Shown here: positions 12,285 through 24,120 of the stretch, piece by piece | Position numbering within the stretch: the first letter of the stretch is position 1 | Layout of the letters: each line of letters opens with the position of its first letter | NCBI GenBank assembly: GCA_030737875.1 | Contig: CM060922.1 | Location: 323,735,956-323,799,955, forward strand | From: Allium sativum | Lineage: Eukaryota > Streptophyta > Magnoliopsida > Asparagales > Amaryllidaceae | Length of the DNA: 64,000 nucleotides | Direction: 5' to 3' | Program-made: the position numbers and the translations under genes | The notes under the pieces: generated by a model | The model's database searches: none | Seen by the model: the letters and a program-made list of their open reading frames with translations, nothing else | What the model was told of the DNA's origin: nothing

Positions 12285-13441
12285 GAATATACAGCTCAAG
12301 AGAGATACGTTTGCGTTGGTACAAAACATAGTTCGGCCGAAGTAGGTTAGTTTATTTAATTTGATTTGATTTTGTTCTTATCTCTTTAAATTTTATAATA
12401 ATATATTTCGGGGTCGTGAACTCCAATCGAAATACCACAACTGATGTATTTAGGGTTTAACCACTATTTTGAGCACTTTGAAATAGGTTCCGAAGATTCA
12501 TTTAATCGTCTACAAAAGATATTAATTTTAAATCAGCGATTTAAATTCATTTTAATTATTTCTAAGCGTTTTCTAACCGTACAGTCAAACAATAAATCCA
12601 AACATTAGGGAATTTGAAATTCGATAATAATACACTATTTCAAATCCGATAGAATTGATTTTGTGGAATTATTAACGGTGTAAATCAGTCGGACCGGACC
12701 GGACCGGACAGAGGTGTATTTAGTTTTTGTCCTAAAAAAAAATAAGACTGAACATGGATCGGACCAAATTTTTTCTTGGACAAATTTCGTTGTCCTAATT
12801 CGTGTCCTAAATAAAATCGGTCGGGCACAGACATATGCTTTTCGAATACGAACATGTTTGGAATCGGTCGAACATGGCTGTTTATATTACATTTTGTACA
12901 TTTTACTAGATTTTCTCTCAACTATTCGCCAAATTACAAGCAATTCGGACGAGCCCAGATCGAACATGATTTTTCTTGTACAAATTTTGTTGTTCTAACT
13001 CGTGTCCTAAATGAAAATCGGAAAGACTCTGATGGACGTATTTCGGTCAGTGACACGAACGGATGTCGGACATTCGGACAAAATTTACAGCCCCAAGAAT
13101 TATGAGATCGTTAGAAAAATCACTGTTTCTAAGGTTTAAATTAAATCGCCCAAAAATATAGATCGATTTCAAATAATTAAATTCATCAATAATAAATAAT
13201 AATTATTGTTTTGAATTCACATAGAATTTATGTTATTCGATCGAATCATTTAGATTCAGTTTTAACTTCGGATTCAATTATTATCGTTTCATATTACAAT
13301 GATTCAATATCTTCGAAAGTAAATCATATATCAATTATTTAATCGATAAATTCAATATAAAATTCATCTATATTTTCAACTCAACATTTAAAATAAATTT
13401 AAACGTTCAATATTAAATGGCTAAAAATCTGGGATGTTACA
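12285..13441 (-). repeat. LTR-like remnant hosting the family C element and a MITE
   Basis: The plus strand ends 'aatctgggatgttaca' at 13441; on the minus strand this is a start of the form TGTAACATCCCAGATTTTTA, resembling the family A LTR start. The stretch is probably the first part of an old LTR interrupted at 12284 by the family C LTR and at 12673 by a MITE. Apart from the MITE I see nothing further in it. Confidence 0.5.
12673..13095. mobile_element. MITE, hAT-like, 423 bp
   Basis: Ends are TAACGGTGTAAAT..CGGACCGGACC on the left and TTTACAGCCCCA on the right, imperfect inverted repeats like those of the better preserved copy at 23294-23587. Flanks GGAATTAT (12665-12672) and AGAATTAT (13096-13103) match at 7 of 8 bases, as expected for a decayed 8-bp target duplication. 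Internal sequence is rich in CGGAC/GTCCT blocks. No transposase is encoded; mobilisation would need an autonomous hAT element. Confidence 0.7.
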
Positions 13442-14465
13442 TCAAACCATTTTGATATTAAATTGGGACATAGTTGAAATGACATATACATGGAAATTTA
13501 TTTAAACGTGTTGGAATGATACATATCCGATTCACTTGACTATAGGATAGAAAATTGTATACGGACACAATTGGTCAATAAAAACTATTTTTTGAAATTT
13601 TAAGTACGTATTGATTTTTTAATAAACTAATTTTGAAATTTAATTTAAATATTTTCAAGCAAAATTAATGTTGAAATATTTAACTTGAATTTAAGAATTT
13701 AAGTTAAAATCGATTTAATGAAAGGATTTAATATGATTTGAAATTTGAATTTGTTGTAAAAAATAAGAATTTTAATTAAGATTTGGAATTTGAAGTTAAG
13801 ATTTAATTTAAACCGACTTAATATAATATAAACTAATTTAATATCATATAACTTAATTTAATAAGATAATTTAATTTAAAAAGTTTTAATTCAATAGAAA
13901 GGATTTATTTAGTCTTTTAGATTTATCTTAAAATTTAATTTAATTCAATACAATATAAAGATTAAGTTTAGTAAATAACTTTAATAAAATTAATTTAAAG
14001 AAAGAATTTAAGTTTAACATTTAATTTGCTTAAATTAAGTGAATGAAAAGATTTGATTTAAACTTAAGATTAAGTGAATATAAGATTTTATTTGTTTATT
14101 TAATTATTTTGATGTTGAAGAATTTGGTTTAAGAAATTATCTTAATAGTTAAACTTTAATGTTGTTCTGAAAAATATAATAAAATGAAATGAATTTAGAA
14201 TTTAAGTATTAAACCAAATTAAAGTAATGGTTCAGAATTGTAATTCTAGTTGTAAGCTAATTCATTAAAATTGCACATCGGTTAAATTTAAGTTTATTTG
14301 AATGTGAATATGAAATCTAAAATGAATGATAAGTTGAATTTTGAAATATAGGTATTTGGTTTGGACTGGATTAATATATTTAATTTATTTTAAACTAGTG
14401 TTATTTTATATTAAACTGTGCTAATTTTATTTTACTATTTATTTTCATATCTTTTATATATCTTA
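13442..14465. other. Very AT-rich spacer, nothing recognised
   Basis: Low-complexity 'atttaa/ttaaat' sequence without open frames, repeats of clear period or TE termini. It lies between an LTR-like end at 13441 and the family B LTR end at 14466. It may be decayed TE sequence. Confidence 0.6.
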
Positions 14466-17400
14466 TGTAATAATTTACCTGGAGCAGGCCTAAATTTCGA
14501 CCTAGGAAAGACCAATGGAAACTTAGAGCCACTCTAAACAGATCCTCGGTTCTTATAAGGAATTACATTGACACAGAATAACATATAACATAACGTGATG
14601 GAATCTCACATAGCGGAACGAAAAAGTATAATATCAAAATAAGATGCACAATTAACTAAAAACCACTGATTCAGATGCAAACTGTCAAATACATTTATTT
14701 ATAACAGTACATCATCGTTGTTCATAATCTAGAGTTTCCATAATTAAAAGAGCAATAATAGCTAATAGTAACATTGTAGTCTCATCGCCTTCTTCAAGCT
14801 CCATGATCATTTCGTCCATCGAGTCGCTACCCCACCTATTGACCTGTTGGATATGTTAAGGAGAGAGGTCAGAACATAAAGTCCTGTGTGACTAAAAACA
14901 ATATTTGCTTAAAGACTATACTCTAGATTTGGCAAGTTATATATGTCAAGGTATGTCTAAGAAACACATAGGTACACACATACAAAGAAATAGTTTAATT
15001 AATGAGGTGGATATCTGAATCAATCACTCAAGACCATCATTGATGCATTCAAAGTGATGATCCAATGAGGTGGACATTCTTGGTGACTTAAGGCCCATTC
15101 TAGCATGTTTATTAAGGGTGGATTCTTATGATCTCTTATGACCCTAAGGCGGACCCTAGCCACTTAAGACCCCGTTCTAGCATATCCGTATTCCTAAATA
15201 TACATATTCTCACAAGTAATATGTGAAGTAGTATCTCACCTCTTAGTATCGGTTTAGGGAAGGGTCATATAGAGCCCTTTAAGATTCCTCCAACGGATGC
15301 CTCATGTTACTACTATTGATATTACTGTACACCTATGTCCTTTAAGACTTCCCTTAGACAGTTGGTTAATTAAATAGCATGTTGTGTTCCACATATACCA
15401 AATATGTCCCTAATGTGGCCCTTCCTAAGCTCTAAGAGGAAGTGGACATTCCGGTGAACTATGCTACTTTGTTATCGCTATGACTAACCACTTTTAGAGA
15501 AGGTGGACCGATATACTGAATTCAAATCTAATAAGGGTGAGTCTTATGACTTTGGCTCGTATCCAATGAATAAACCTTCGGAATGGTCCTAGTCTTTAAC
15601 CACTTAAGACCCAAACTAGACAAGAAGAAATTTAGCCACTTAAGACCTTCTCAAGGCGTAGTCATCCTACCTATTTACACACAGTATAGGTATATATATG
15701 TACACTAGACCTCTCAGATTAAACCATCAACTTATGGATGCTGGATATGCGGAGAGGTTCCGGGCCACTTCTACTACAAGCAGGCTTGACCTCGTGTCAT
15801 ATTGTACTAAATTAAATGGCTCATGACACCCAGACCTCTCACACTAGCCAAACTCACTTGTGGTTGATGGATTTCCCGGTTGGTTCGGGGTAGAATTTTA
15901 CCACAAATGATGACTAACCTCATGTTTGCATGTTATTATTTAATATATATAATTAAGCCATTTTATATGCATACACAAGCGAAAAATTCATATGGGGACA
16001 TTTCAAATTATAACCTTATTTTAACGTATTTAATGCTTTATTATTACATTTGAGTACGTTGATTATGCAATATAAAGATAACATTAAATACTTACTATAA
16101 ACGGCTAAATTTCCGTTCGAATAAAGAAATGTTTTAACGGTGCAAATTGTCAATCTGATCCACATTAAAGGTATACAAGCTAATTCCCACATTAAACTAA
16201 TAAATACATGGCACAATTAATGATAGTAGTAACGGGAAAATTAACAACATAACTATCAAAACTTGTATTCCTAGGTTTGTTTCAACAATTCAGGAAATGA
16301 ATTAGGAACAAGGTGTTAATCACATATAAACATACATATTTACCATGTATACATATATACACCTATATATGATTATACATACATATATACATAAACCTTT
16401 ATTTAATCTAATTTACCATTTTTCTATGTCGTACATAAAAACATTTACATTTGATTTGTTTAAAATCTAGATACGTTTCCATTTTATAATGGAAATCTAA
16501 ACATATTAAAATAGTAAAACCAAATCAAATCCCAATCTTTTTACATTACAAACACTTTTAAATAAAAGATATAAATCAAACTAAATAAAAGTGAATCACC
16601 AAACTATTCTTCATACATAACCCAAACGATTCACAAACCCAAACATTGATTGACAACTTTGCGAGATATGTATAAAAATAGGAAATTTGGGGGTTTTATA
16701 ATACAATGTTATCGTGAAAACAAATCACCCTAGGCATGCAAATCAATATAAGAATCTATAAAATGTAGAATTTAGCCTAAACAGGCATTATTTCCACTCA
16801 AAGAGATTTTGGAGAAGAGACAATATTGATTTGAATGTTGAAATCGTAGTACTTTGATTCTATCACAGATTTATATAAGAGAATCATATAGTTTTGAATC
16901 TCATATATAAATTATAGAGAATTCCAGAATATAAACCAAATAAGATTAGATTAGAAATGAAATAGGTTAGGGATAGAAGAAGAAACCTAAATTCTTGGAA
17001 TGTCAGCAGCAGAATGGAAGCATAGAGAATGAGAGGGTTTAGAGATTTGTAAGATGAGATAGGTGATATTTATAGGTGTATAGATAAATAGAAACCGTTA
17101 GATTAATATAGGTTTAATCCAGGCTATCCATTTTATAAAAACCGACCTTAAACACCTCCCAAGCCAGCTCTCACTGGGATCTGACCGCACCATGCGGTCG
17201 ACCACTCCCCTAGAAGGGCGCTCGACCAACGGTCAGCACCCCTTCTAGGGGACGGTCGACCTCCTGGTCGCAAATATGGCTAGTGGCCTGCGTTGATGGC
17301 TGAGAAGATATTTTATATAAATATATATATTGATCACTTACCTTTTAAATAATATTCATGTCCCATACTGTATGCTTACATTTATGTACACAATTTTTAA

Positions 17401-17744
17401 TTGAATGGAATATTCTTATCAACCATTAATTAGTAATATTTTATTACAAACGTTTATACTACAATTCAAATTTCAAATGTTATTGCATATATATTAACGA
17501 ACATCGTCTTTTAAATGTATATCCTTCATATTGACTCGGATTTGGACATATTATATGAAAACTTATCAGAATTTCGCCACGAATACAACTACGATATTTT
17601 CGTGGCCGAATTCCCAATGTTGTAAAATTCCATTTTTCAACCCATTAACATATTATTATTTTACTGCTGATTTTCATTACTTATTATTTGTTTTGAATTA
17701 GATTATCTTAAGTCTATTTAGATAAATTTTTACGGGGTTTTACA
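14466..17744 (-). repeat. 3' LTR of family B element
   Basis: The LTR is 3279 bp. In reverse orientation its start reads TGTAAAACCCCGT (from 17744); its end at 14466 reads tgtaataattt on the plus strand, against tgtaacaaccc in the 5' LTR. Homology with the 5' LTR (22646 onward) is continuous across the MITE and A4 insertions, so this copy holds uninterrupted empty sites: TTTATTAA at 15108-15115, GGTGA at 15536-15540, and TATAG at 16887-16891. It also carries a TATA box at 17067-17075 and a GTCGAC-rich cluster near 17190-17270. Confidence 0.9.
17067..17075 (-). promoter_or_regulatory. TATA box of family B LTR
   Basis: The minus strand reads CTATAAATA about 670 bp from the LTR start at 17744. 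It matches the TATA boxes of the family C LTRs in sequence and setting. Confidence 0.65.
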
Positions 17745-17764
17745 TTCTCCCCCCCTCCCCCCTT
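17745..17764 (-). other. Polypurine tract of family B element
   Basis: The minus strand shows an uninterrupted A/G run ending directly at the LTR start (17744). This is the plus-strand priming site of reverse transcription. Confidence 0.88.
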
Positions 17765-18059
17765 AAAATAGATTTTGTCCTGAAATCTATCTGAAGGGGA
17801 GAAAAACACAACTTGCTCCAAACATCCATGTTATACACCCATGTTGTTTTTAATTCATCCATAGACTTCCATGGCTCGCAGTGATTATGAACTGTGGACT
17901 CACTAAAGTGAGCTCAATCCTAGTGTGTATGTGAAATAAATGATGTTGTATGTATGCAAAACATCCTAGTATGCATATATTTCTATATGGGTGCACTGTG
18001 CAATTGTGTTTCATCCATTTCCCTAGCATCCTATCTAACAACTACAATGTATCTATAAA

Positions 18060-18330
18060 CATAATTTAGAGGAAAATTACCCGATAAAAGCTTTGGGTGG
18101 GTCTACCTCATCTTGTCTTTAGTCTCCCATGTGCTTTCCACATGATCATTTCCCTATTGTACTCGGACGAGGCGAACGGTTTTATTACGGAGTCTCTTGA
18201 TTTGGGCTCTATAATCTTTGCAGTGGTATAGGGAACCCTAGTATCTAACTCGAGTTTTCCTAAGTCCCCAATCTCGTCAAGCTCGAATCTATTAGCCGAA
18301 TCATGAAGGCACTTCCTCAAATGAGATACA
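18060..18330 (-). pseudogene. C-terminal tail of gypsy polyprotein (fragment)
   Basis: The minus frame 18320-18108 begins with a conserved LRKCLHDSANR-type segment, matching the region after integrase in plant gypsy polyproteins where 'VSMLRKY..' precedes the tail. The last part resembles the terminal 'RNKTIPFVKVLW' region of chromovirus-type elements. A complete chromodomain cannot be made out. Frameshifts separate it from the integrase part. Confidence 0.6.
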
Positions 18331-18375
18331 TGAAAAACATTATGGATCCCTGATAAGCGTTAAAGGAAGATCAAC

Positions 18376-19420
18376 TCAATAAGCCAATGATCCTATCCTA
18401 TCGATGATCCAAAAAGGCAGAATAAATCTAGGAGCTAGTTTCCATATCTTTCCATACCAAATAGTTTTCTTAAGAGGGGAAACCTTCATGAATACCAAAT
18501 CGTTTATATCGAACTCAAGTTCCCTTCTCCTCTTATCCACATATGATGTCTGGCAGTCTTGGATTGCCTTCATCCTCTTCCTAATCAATGAAATCTTATC
18601 CATGGAATCATGGACAAAGTCGGGTCCGAGTAGAACCTTGTCGATAGTTTCCCACTAACAAGTAGGCGATTTGCATGGCCTCCTGTAAAGCGCTTTAAAA
18701 AGGGGCCATACCAATCGTCGCTTGAAAACTATTGTTATATGTAAACTCCATGATTGATAGGTGATTCTCCTAAACTCCTCTAAGGTCAATGATGCAAGCT
18801 TTGAGCAAGTCTTCTAGGATCTGATTACTCTTTCCATCTGGACATCGATTTATGGGTGATAATCTATACTTAAGTTGAGGGTCGTCCCCATTCCTGCTGG
18901 TAAGCTTCTCCAAAATTCACTCATGAATAAGGGGTCTCTATCACTCACTATACTAGATGGATTACCATGCAATCTGACTATCTCTCTAACATTTATACAA
19001 CTGGGTCAATGAAGCTGCAGTCCTAATTTTTTTGATTGGTATAAAGTGGCACTCTTGGTTAAACGGTCTACTATAACCCAAATAGCTTCATTTCCCTTCT
19101 AACTTCTAGGAAGCCCATCCACAAAATCCAGGGAGATATGTTTCCATTTCCATATAGGAACTTCAAAAGGTAACACTAATCCTGCTGGCCTTCCTTGCTC
19201 CGTTTTTACTTTCTAGTATGTCAGACACTTAGCCATGAACTCAGCTATCTCCCTCTTCGTCCCTTCCCAATGGAGATTTCTCGTCATATCTTTATACATT
19301 TTATCTCCACTAGGGTGTATGGTCATTCTCGACCTATGGCACTCCTCTAAAATTTACTTTCTTAACTCCTTGTCTTTAGGGATGCAAAATCGTCCATCCC
19401 TAAGTAAGCTTCCATCGTCG
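18376..19420 (-). pseudogene. Integrase pseudogene (family B)
   Basis: Translated pieces on the minus strand show, in order, three parts. The first is an HHCC zinc-binding segment (CHRSRMTIHPSGDK at about 19330, followed by CLTY with the last Cys lost and an amber codon). The second is the catalytic core, with ISLDFVDGLPRS and VIVDRLTKSA at about 19140-19040 and VSDRDPLFMSEFW at about 18955-18915. The third is the C-terminal KRMK..YVD..RRRELEF segment with VSPLKK (18603-18376). The core has several stops and frameshifts, so no active integrase can be made. Integrase would insert cDNA into the genome. Confidence 0.85.
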
Positions 19421-19740
19421 CCCAATGAATGTCTAATTGAATGAGAAAAGGTCTCCTTTGTCCCCGCTTTCTCCTTCAAGTTTCGTATCTCTTCGTTAAG
19501 GTTTTGCATACTTCGAATTCTTTCCCTTAGAGCAGGCCTGACAAGCATAACTCCAAGAAAACTACAAGAAGCTTATAGTAGGGGTTGCAAGTTAAAGTTA
19601 GAGAGAAACTCCAACTATTTCCATTCCAAAATTGCATTCAAAATGTGTGCCTTCTACTCAACGCATCTGTACAATGTTTCCTTTCCTAGGGTATACTAGA
19701 TCATAAAATCAAAAAAGGCAACATACTCCATCCATCGTTG
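19421..19740 (-). pseudogene. Degraded RNase H-integrase linker
   Basis: An open minus frame (19548-19354) with RPALRERIRSMQ and a late GRFCIPKDKELRK segment corresponds to the spacer before the integrase zinc domain. The rest, 19549-19740, is too decayed to read. Confidence 0.6.
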
Positions 19741-20067
19741 TTATCTTGAATTCAAGTCACGTTGAGAGAATAAATACTTTAGGGATTTATGATCAGTGAA
19801 AAGCTCGAACTTTTCTCCTAAAAGATCATGCCTCCACATCTTTAAGGTGAGCACTACCGCGACTAACTCTAGGTCAGGAACTGGATATCTTTTCTCTGGG
19901 TCCTTAAGTTGTCTACTGGCATAAGCGACAAACCTTCCTTCTTGCATGAGAACCGCTCCTACATTGATTCTACAGGCGTCGGTGTATACTGTGAACATCC
20001 TTGAGCCATCGGGTATATTAAGAACTGGCGCACTAGTCAATACTTCATTTAATTTCTTAAAAGCCAC
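19741..20067 (-). pseudogene. RNase H domain pseudogene (family B)
   Basis: The minus frame of 108 codons contains PVLNIPDGSRMFTVYTDAC, YASRQL, ELVAVVLTLKMWRHDLLG and FTDHKSLKYLF. These are the conserved blocks of the gypsy RNase H domain, with TDA bearing the first catalytic Asp and FTDH the later one. It removes the RNA template during cDNA synthesis. This segment alone is intact in frame; its neighbours on both sides are shifted. Confidence 0.88.
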
Positions 20068-20894
20068 GTCATCTTTACTACTTTAAGAAAATACCAAGTT
20101 CTTTTCGTTAGTCGAGTTAAAGGGGTAGCAAACTTTGTGTAGTCTTTAATAAACTTTCGGTAATATCTTGCTAATCCAAGGAAGCTACTCACCTTAGTAG
20201 CATTTCGAGGTACTCTCCTTTTCTTAATTTCCTCGATCTTTTTAGGGTCTATGGCCAAACCTTTGCTTGACATGATATGCCCCCAAAAACCTAACTTCTT
20301 CTCTCTAGAATGACACTTTGCATACTTGGCTTTCAATTGGATCTCTCTTAACATCCCTAGGACCTATCTTAAGTGACTTTCATGCCCTTTATGGTCCTTA
20401 GAAAATATAAGGATATCATCTACGAAAACTACCACGATCTTATTTAGAATTCCCCTAAACACTCCAAACATGAGATCAATAAAGAAGGCGGGTGCATTCG
20501 TTAGTCCAAAGGCCATAACTTCCCATTGGAATAATCCATGTGGCATCCTAAATGCGGTTTTATCCTTACTATCCTTCGAAATTCTCAAATGGTGGAATAT
20601 AGTTGCAAGGTCTAATTAGGAAAACACTCGGGCTCCTCCCAAGCGGTCAAATATATCATCAATTTTGGGTAAGGGATACCTATTCTTCTTGGTAAGTTCA
20701 TTAAGCTCCCTATAATCCACGCAAAGGATTATAGATCCATCCGCTTTGGTGCCAAACAAAAATAGGTGCACCCCATTTAGGCATACTTCATTGAATGAAG
20801 CTTTTTTGTAGCAATTCTGAAATCTGTTTATCCAATTCCTCCTTTCCTTTGGTGTTATATGCCTTAAGGGTAAAGCTACTGGTCTAGCATCCAT
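20068..20894 (-). pseudogene. Reverse transcriptase pseudogene (family B)
   Basis: Three minus-strand blocks follow one another. 20894-20616 carries [20 protein letters not shown] and [16 protein letters not shown]. 20588-20364 carries GLTNAPA and the catalytic FVDDILIFSKD (Asp pair near 20420-20415). 20354-20049 carries the connection with FLGLARYYRKFI. These are all hallmark blocks of Ty3/gypsy RT. Frames change between blocks and stops are present, so it is dead. Confidence 0.92.
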
Positions 20895-20940
20895 CTCTGG
20901 GTTAATCGAAAAGAGATCTCCCTATGGGGTGGAAGTCATG

Positions 20941-21375
20941 TTACTTCCTCAACACGTCCAAGATCTCACGTACTATAGGGATTGAAGATGGTCCTTTCGA
21001 ACTAGGAGACACGACACACAATAGGGCTCTATCCTTATGTCTAATATTATAAGGGATTTTCAGACTACATCCTCCTTGACTCTTAAGATGAACAACTTTC
21101 TTGTCGCAATCTAGCATGGCTCCATAGAATGATAGCCAATCCATACCTAGGATAAGGTAATACCCCATAAAAATCCAACGCATATTCTTCGTAGAGGAAC
21201 TCGACATCGTCGATATCCAATACAACGTCTTTACAGATCAATCAAGATACTTAGCTCCTCCGATAGGGTTGGCCACCTCTATCGGATTACTAGTGATAGA
21301 TAAGGAAAGGTTCAACAAATCAACTAGTCTCTTAGAAATAAAATAATGGGTTACTCCAGAGTCAAACAAGGTGTA
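20941..21375 (-). pseudogene. Aspartic protease pseudogene (family B)
   Basis: The catalytic triad DSG lies at 21363-21355, within DSGVTHYFIS. About 60 codons later follows YLILGMDWLSFYGAMLDC, the typical C-terminal part of gypsy proteases. An in-frame stop near 21240 separates the two halves. In an active element this protease cuts the polyprotein. Confidence 0.85.
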
Positions 21376-21439
21376 TACAAAAATTCCTGAAATAGAAGTT
21401 ATACCTTCAAGTGTGGGTTGACCTTGATCTTTCGGGGGA

Positions 21440-22419
21440 TCAGTTGTGTATCGGCGCTGCCTCTAATGCATAATTCTGACCGCTCTAAATAACTCTAAGC
21501 ATTGGGTTATCTCTAGACAAGTGTCCTTCCTCACGAAAATTGTAGCACTTTCCTTTAAACTCCTTCTTCGCCAAAGAAGTCCTACAGTCTTTGGCCTCAT
21601 GGCCTTCACAATTGCACCTCGTACAAGTCTTAACTTCTTTCTTAAACTTGCCCCCTTATTCTTTCTCTTCCACCACACTTTCTTCTTATTCTTATTAAAA
21701 CTAGAATTTCCTTATCCCTTCTCACCATTTCTTATTCTCCTTAGATCCTTCAGCTGTGCACAAGATTGTCGTCTCCACTAATGTCTCAAAGGTTGCTCCG
21801 AATGTCACTTGGGCCAGCAAAATGTCCTTTAATGGGGAGATCAACCGCTTAACAAACCTTAAAGCCTTGTTCATCGGGGGTATCCACCAAACCCCTACAA
21901 AACTTACGTAACTCAATGAATTTATCCATATACTCTCACAGACTCATATTTCCTTATTTAAGATTGATAAACTTCTCTAGTTGGATAGTCACCTCAACAT
22001 TGGGTAGGAACTTTGCTTCAAAGTGGGTCTTGAATTCAGCCCACGTAAATACTTGGCCCTCGTTCTCTCTAGATACCAAGTTCCACCATTAAAGGGATTC
22101 TCCTTTTAAGTATCAGGCCGCAATTCTTCTCTTATCATCGGACCATCCAGTGGCCTCAAAAATCCTTTCGTAGTCCATTATCCAAGCTTGAGCACTAACA
22201 AAACTTTTTTCTCCCAAGAACGATTTTCCATTAAGGCTCGCAGAATTCTTATAAAATCAAGGAAAACCAAAGGCTTCCTCAATGGTAGGAGTTGCAGGCT
22301 TCGATGGGGGCGGGATTAGCAATAGGTACATCCTCCACAGTACCGAGATACTGTTGGAACCATTCTAGCAAATACAGAGGTCTTGCCTAGTTTCCTGGAC
22401 CGTAAGGATTATCAGCCAT
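21440..22419 (-). pseudogene. Gag pseudogene with zinc knuckles (family B)
   Basis: A start codon at 22419-22417 (MADNPYGPGN) is followed by an early stop. Near 22190-22030 the frame reads AWIMDYERIFEATGW and later W..VTW..FK-like residues, the retrotransposon capsid signature. A CCHC knuckle CTRCNCEGHEAKDC lies at 21625-21584; a second, degraded one (CYNFREEGHLSRDN) follows. The coat protein would package the RNA. Several stops and frameshifts are visible. Confidence 0.85.
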
Positions 22420-22632
22420 TTTACCATCTGAAAAAAAAGGAAGAATCCTTCAGTGGATACTCCTAAGATAGTATTTAAGCTGAAAATGAAAGAAAATTAT
22501 AAAGTTTCCTTGTATAGTTGTGTATGATTATTAGGGGTAAATATATATATTATATATATAGTTTGAAAACCTTTTTCAAAATACAAATACTCCTCTCATA
22601 TGTATAATTTCTCTATAATCGGGTAACCTAGA

Positions 22633-22644
22633 CTCTGATACCAT
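22633..22644 (-). other. Primer binding site, tRNA-iMet type (family B)
   Basis: The minus strand reads TGGTATCAGAGT, one base off the initiator-Met site, 1-2 bp from the 5' LTR at 22646. Confidence 0.88.
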
Positions 22645-23293
22645 ATGTAACAACCCATCCTGACTGGGCCTAAATTTCGACCTAGGAAAGACCTATTGAA
22701 ACTTAGAGCCACTCTAAACTGATCATTGGTTCCAATAAGGTATTACATTTGCACAGAATAACAGATAATATAATATGATGGAATCTCAGACAGTGGAACA
22801 GAAAAGTGTAATATCAAAATAAGATGCAACATTAATTAAAAACCATTGATTTAGAACAAATTGTAAAATACATTTATTCATAATGGTACATCATCATTGC
22901 TCATAATTCAGAGTTTCCATAAGTAAAAGAGCAATAATAGCTAATAGTAACATAGTAGTTTCATCGCCTTCTTCAGGCTCCATCATTGTTTCGTCCATCT
23001 AGTAGCTACCCCACCTATTGACAAGTTGGATATGTTAAGGACAGGGTCTTAACATAAAGTCATGTGTGAATGAAAACAATATTTGCTTAAAGACTATACT
23101 CTAGATTTGGCAGGTTATATATGTCAAGGTATATCTACGAAACACATAGGTACATACATACAAAGAAATAGTTTAACCAATGTGATGGATATCTGAATCA
23201 ATGATTTAAGACCTTGAGTGATGCATTCAGGGTGATGACCCAACGAGGTGGACATTTGCGGTGACTTAAGGCTCATTCTAGCATGTTTATTAA

Positions 23294-23587
23294 TAGGGGT
23301 GTAAATAGGTCGGACCGGACCGGACGGAGGTGTGTCCAAGCTCTATCCTATAAGAATTCGGACGGACACAGACCGAACATCATATAGCCTCGGACCGAGC
23401 CGGACAATGGACTGTCCTGTCCGATATAGCTTTGGATAATAGAAAAACATCAAACATTTTAGATCGGACCAAACACTAGTGTGTCTAAGCTCTGTCCTAT
23501 AAGAGAATCGGATGGACACGGACCGGACACCTTACGGCTTCAGACCGAGCCGGACAACGAACTGTCCTGTCCGATATACAGCCCCTA
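23294..23587. mobile_element. hAT-like MITE, 294 bp
   Basis: The left end TAGGGGTGTAAATAGGTCGG and the right end (inverted) TAGGGGCTGTATATCGGAC form imperfect terminal inverted repeats. A perfect 8-bp duplication TTTATTAA flanks it (23286-23293, 23588-23595). The other LTR of the same element holds the empty site with a single TTTATTAA at 15108-15115, which proves the boundaries. An 8-bp duplication and TAGGGG-type ends point to the hAT superfamily. It encodes nothing. Confidence 0.93.
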
Positions 23588-24021
23588 TTTATTAAGGGTG
23601 AATTCTTATGATCTCTTATGACCCCAAGGAGGACTCTAGCCACTTAAGACCTTGTTCTAACATGTCAACGTTCTCAAATATATACTCTCGCATGTAATAT
23701 GAGAAGCAGTATCTCGCCGCTTAGTACCGGTTTAAGGGAGGCCTGTTTAGAGCCCTTTAAGACCATCCGGCGGACGCCTCATGTTACTACTTAACTGATA
23801 TTACGGTAGAACACCTATGTCGCTTAAGACTTCCCTCTAAGGGTTAGTTAATTAAATAGCATGATGCGCTCCACGTATACCAAATCTATCATTAGGTTGG
23901 TCGTCCCTAACTCCTAGGGGAAGTTGACATTCTGATAAACTACCATACTCCGTTATTACCATGACTAACCACCTTTTTAGAAGGAGGACCCATAGACTAA
24001 ATTCAAATCTAATAAGGGTGA

Positions 24022-24096
24022 TGTAACAAACTAGGATTTTCGACCCTGAACATCGTCACAACAAACCATATCGACTATTCAAGCATCGGAAATACC
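24022..24096 (+). repeat. Left 75-bp terminal inverted repeat of A4
   Basis: Pairs with 28358-28432 in inverted orientation; about 64-65 of 75 positions match by eye, including the shared block CGACTATTCAAGCAT. It is followed by TGTTCGTTACA, a direct copy of the element's 3' terminus, and then by the primer-site-like sequence. Confidence 0.85.
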
Positions 24097-24109
24097 GTGT
24101 TCGTTACAG

Positions 24110-24120
24110 TGGTATCAAAG
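24110..24120 (+). other. Degenerate primer binding site of A4
   Basis: TGGTATCAAAG differs by one base from TGGTATCAGAG of the initiator-Met site and follows one base after the CGTTACA end of the 87-bp left terminal segment. Confidence 0.65.

Noticed and set aside
18404..18658. Plus-strand open frames in the 18-22 kb region (also 19235-19444 and 21521-21781).
   Set aside because: They are opposite-strand shadows of the gypsy gag-pol, whose domain motifs are on the minus strand.
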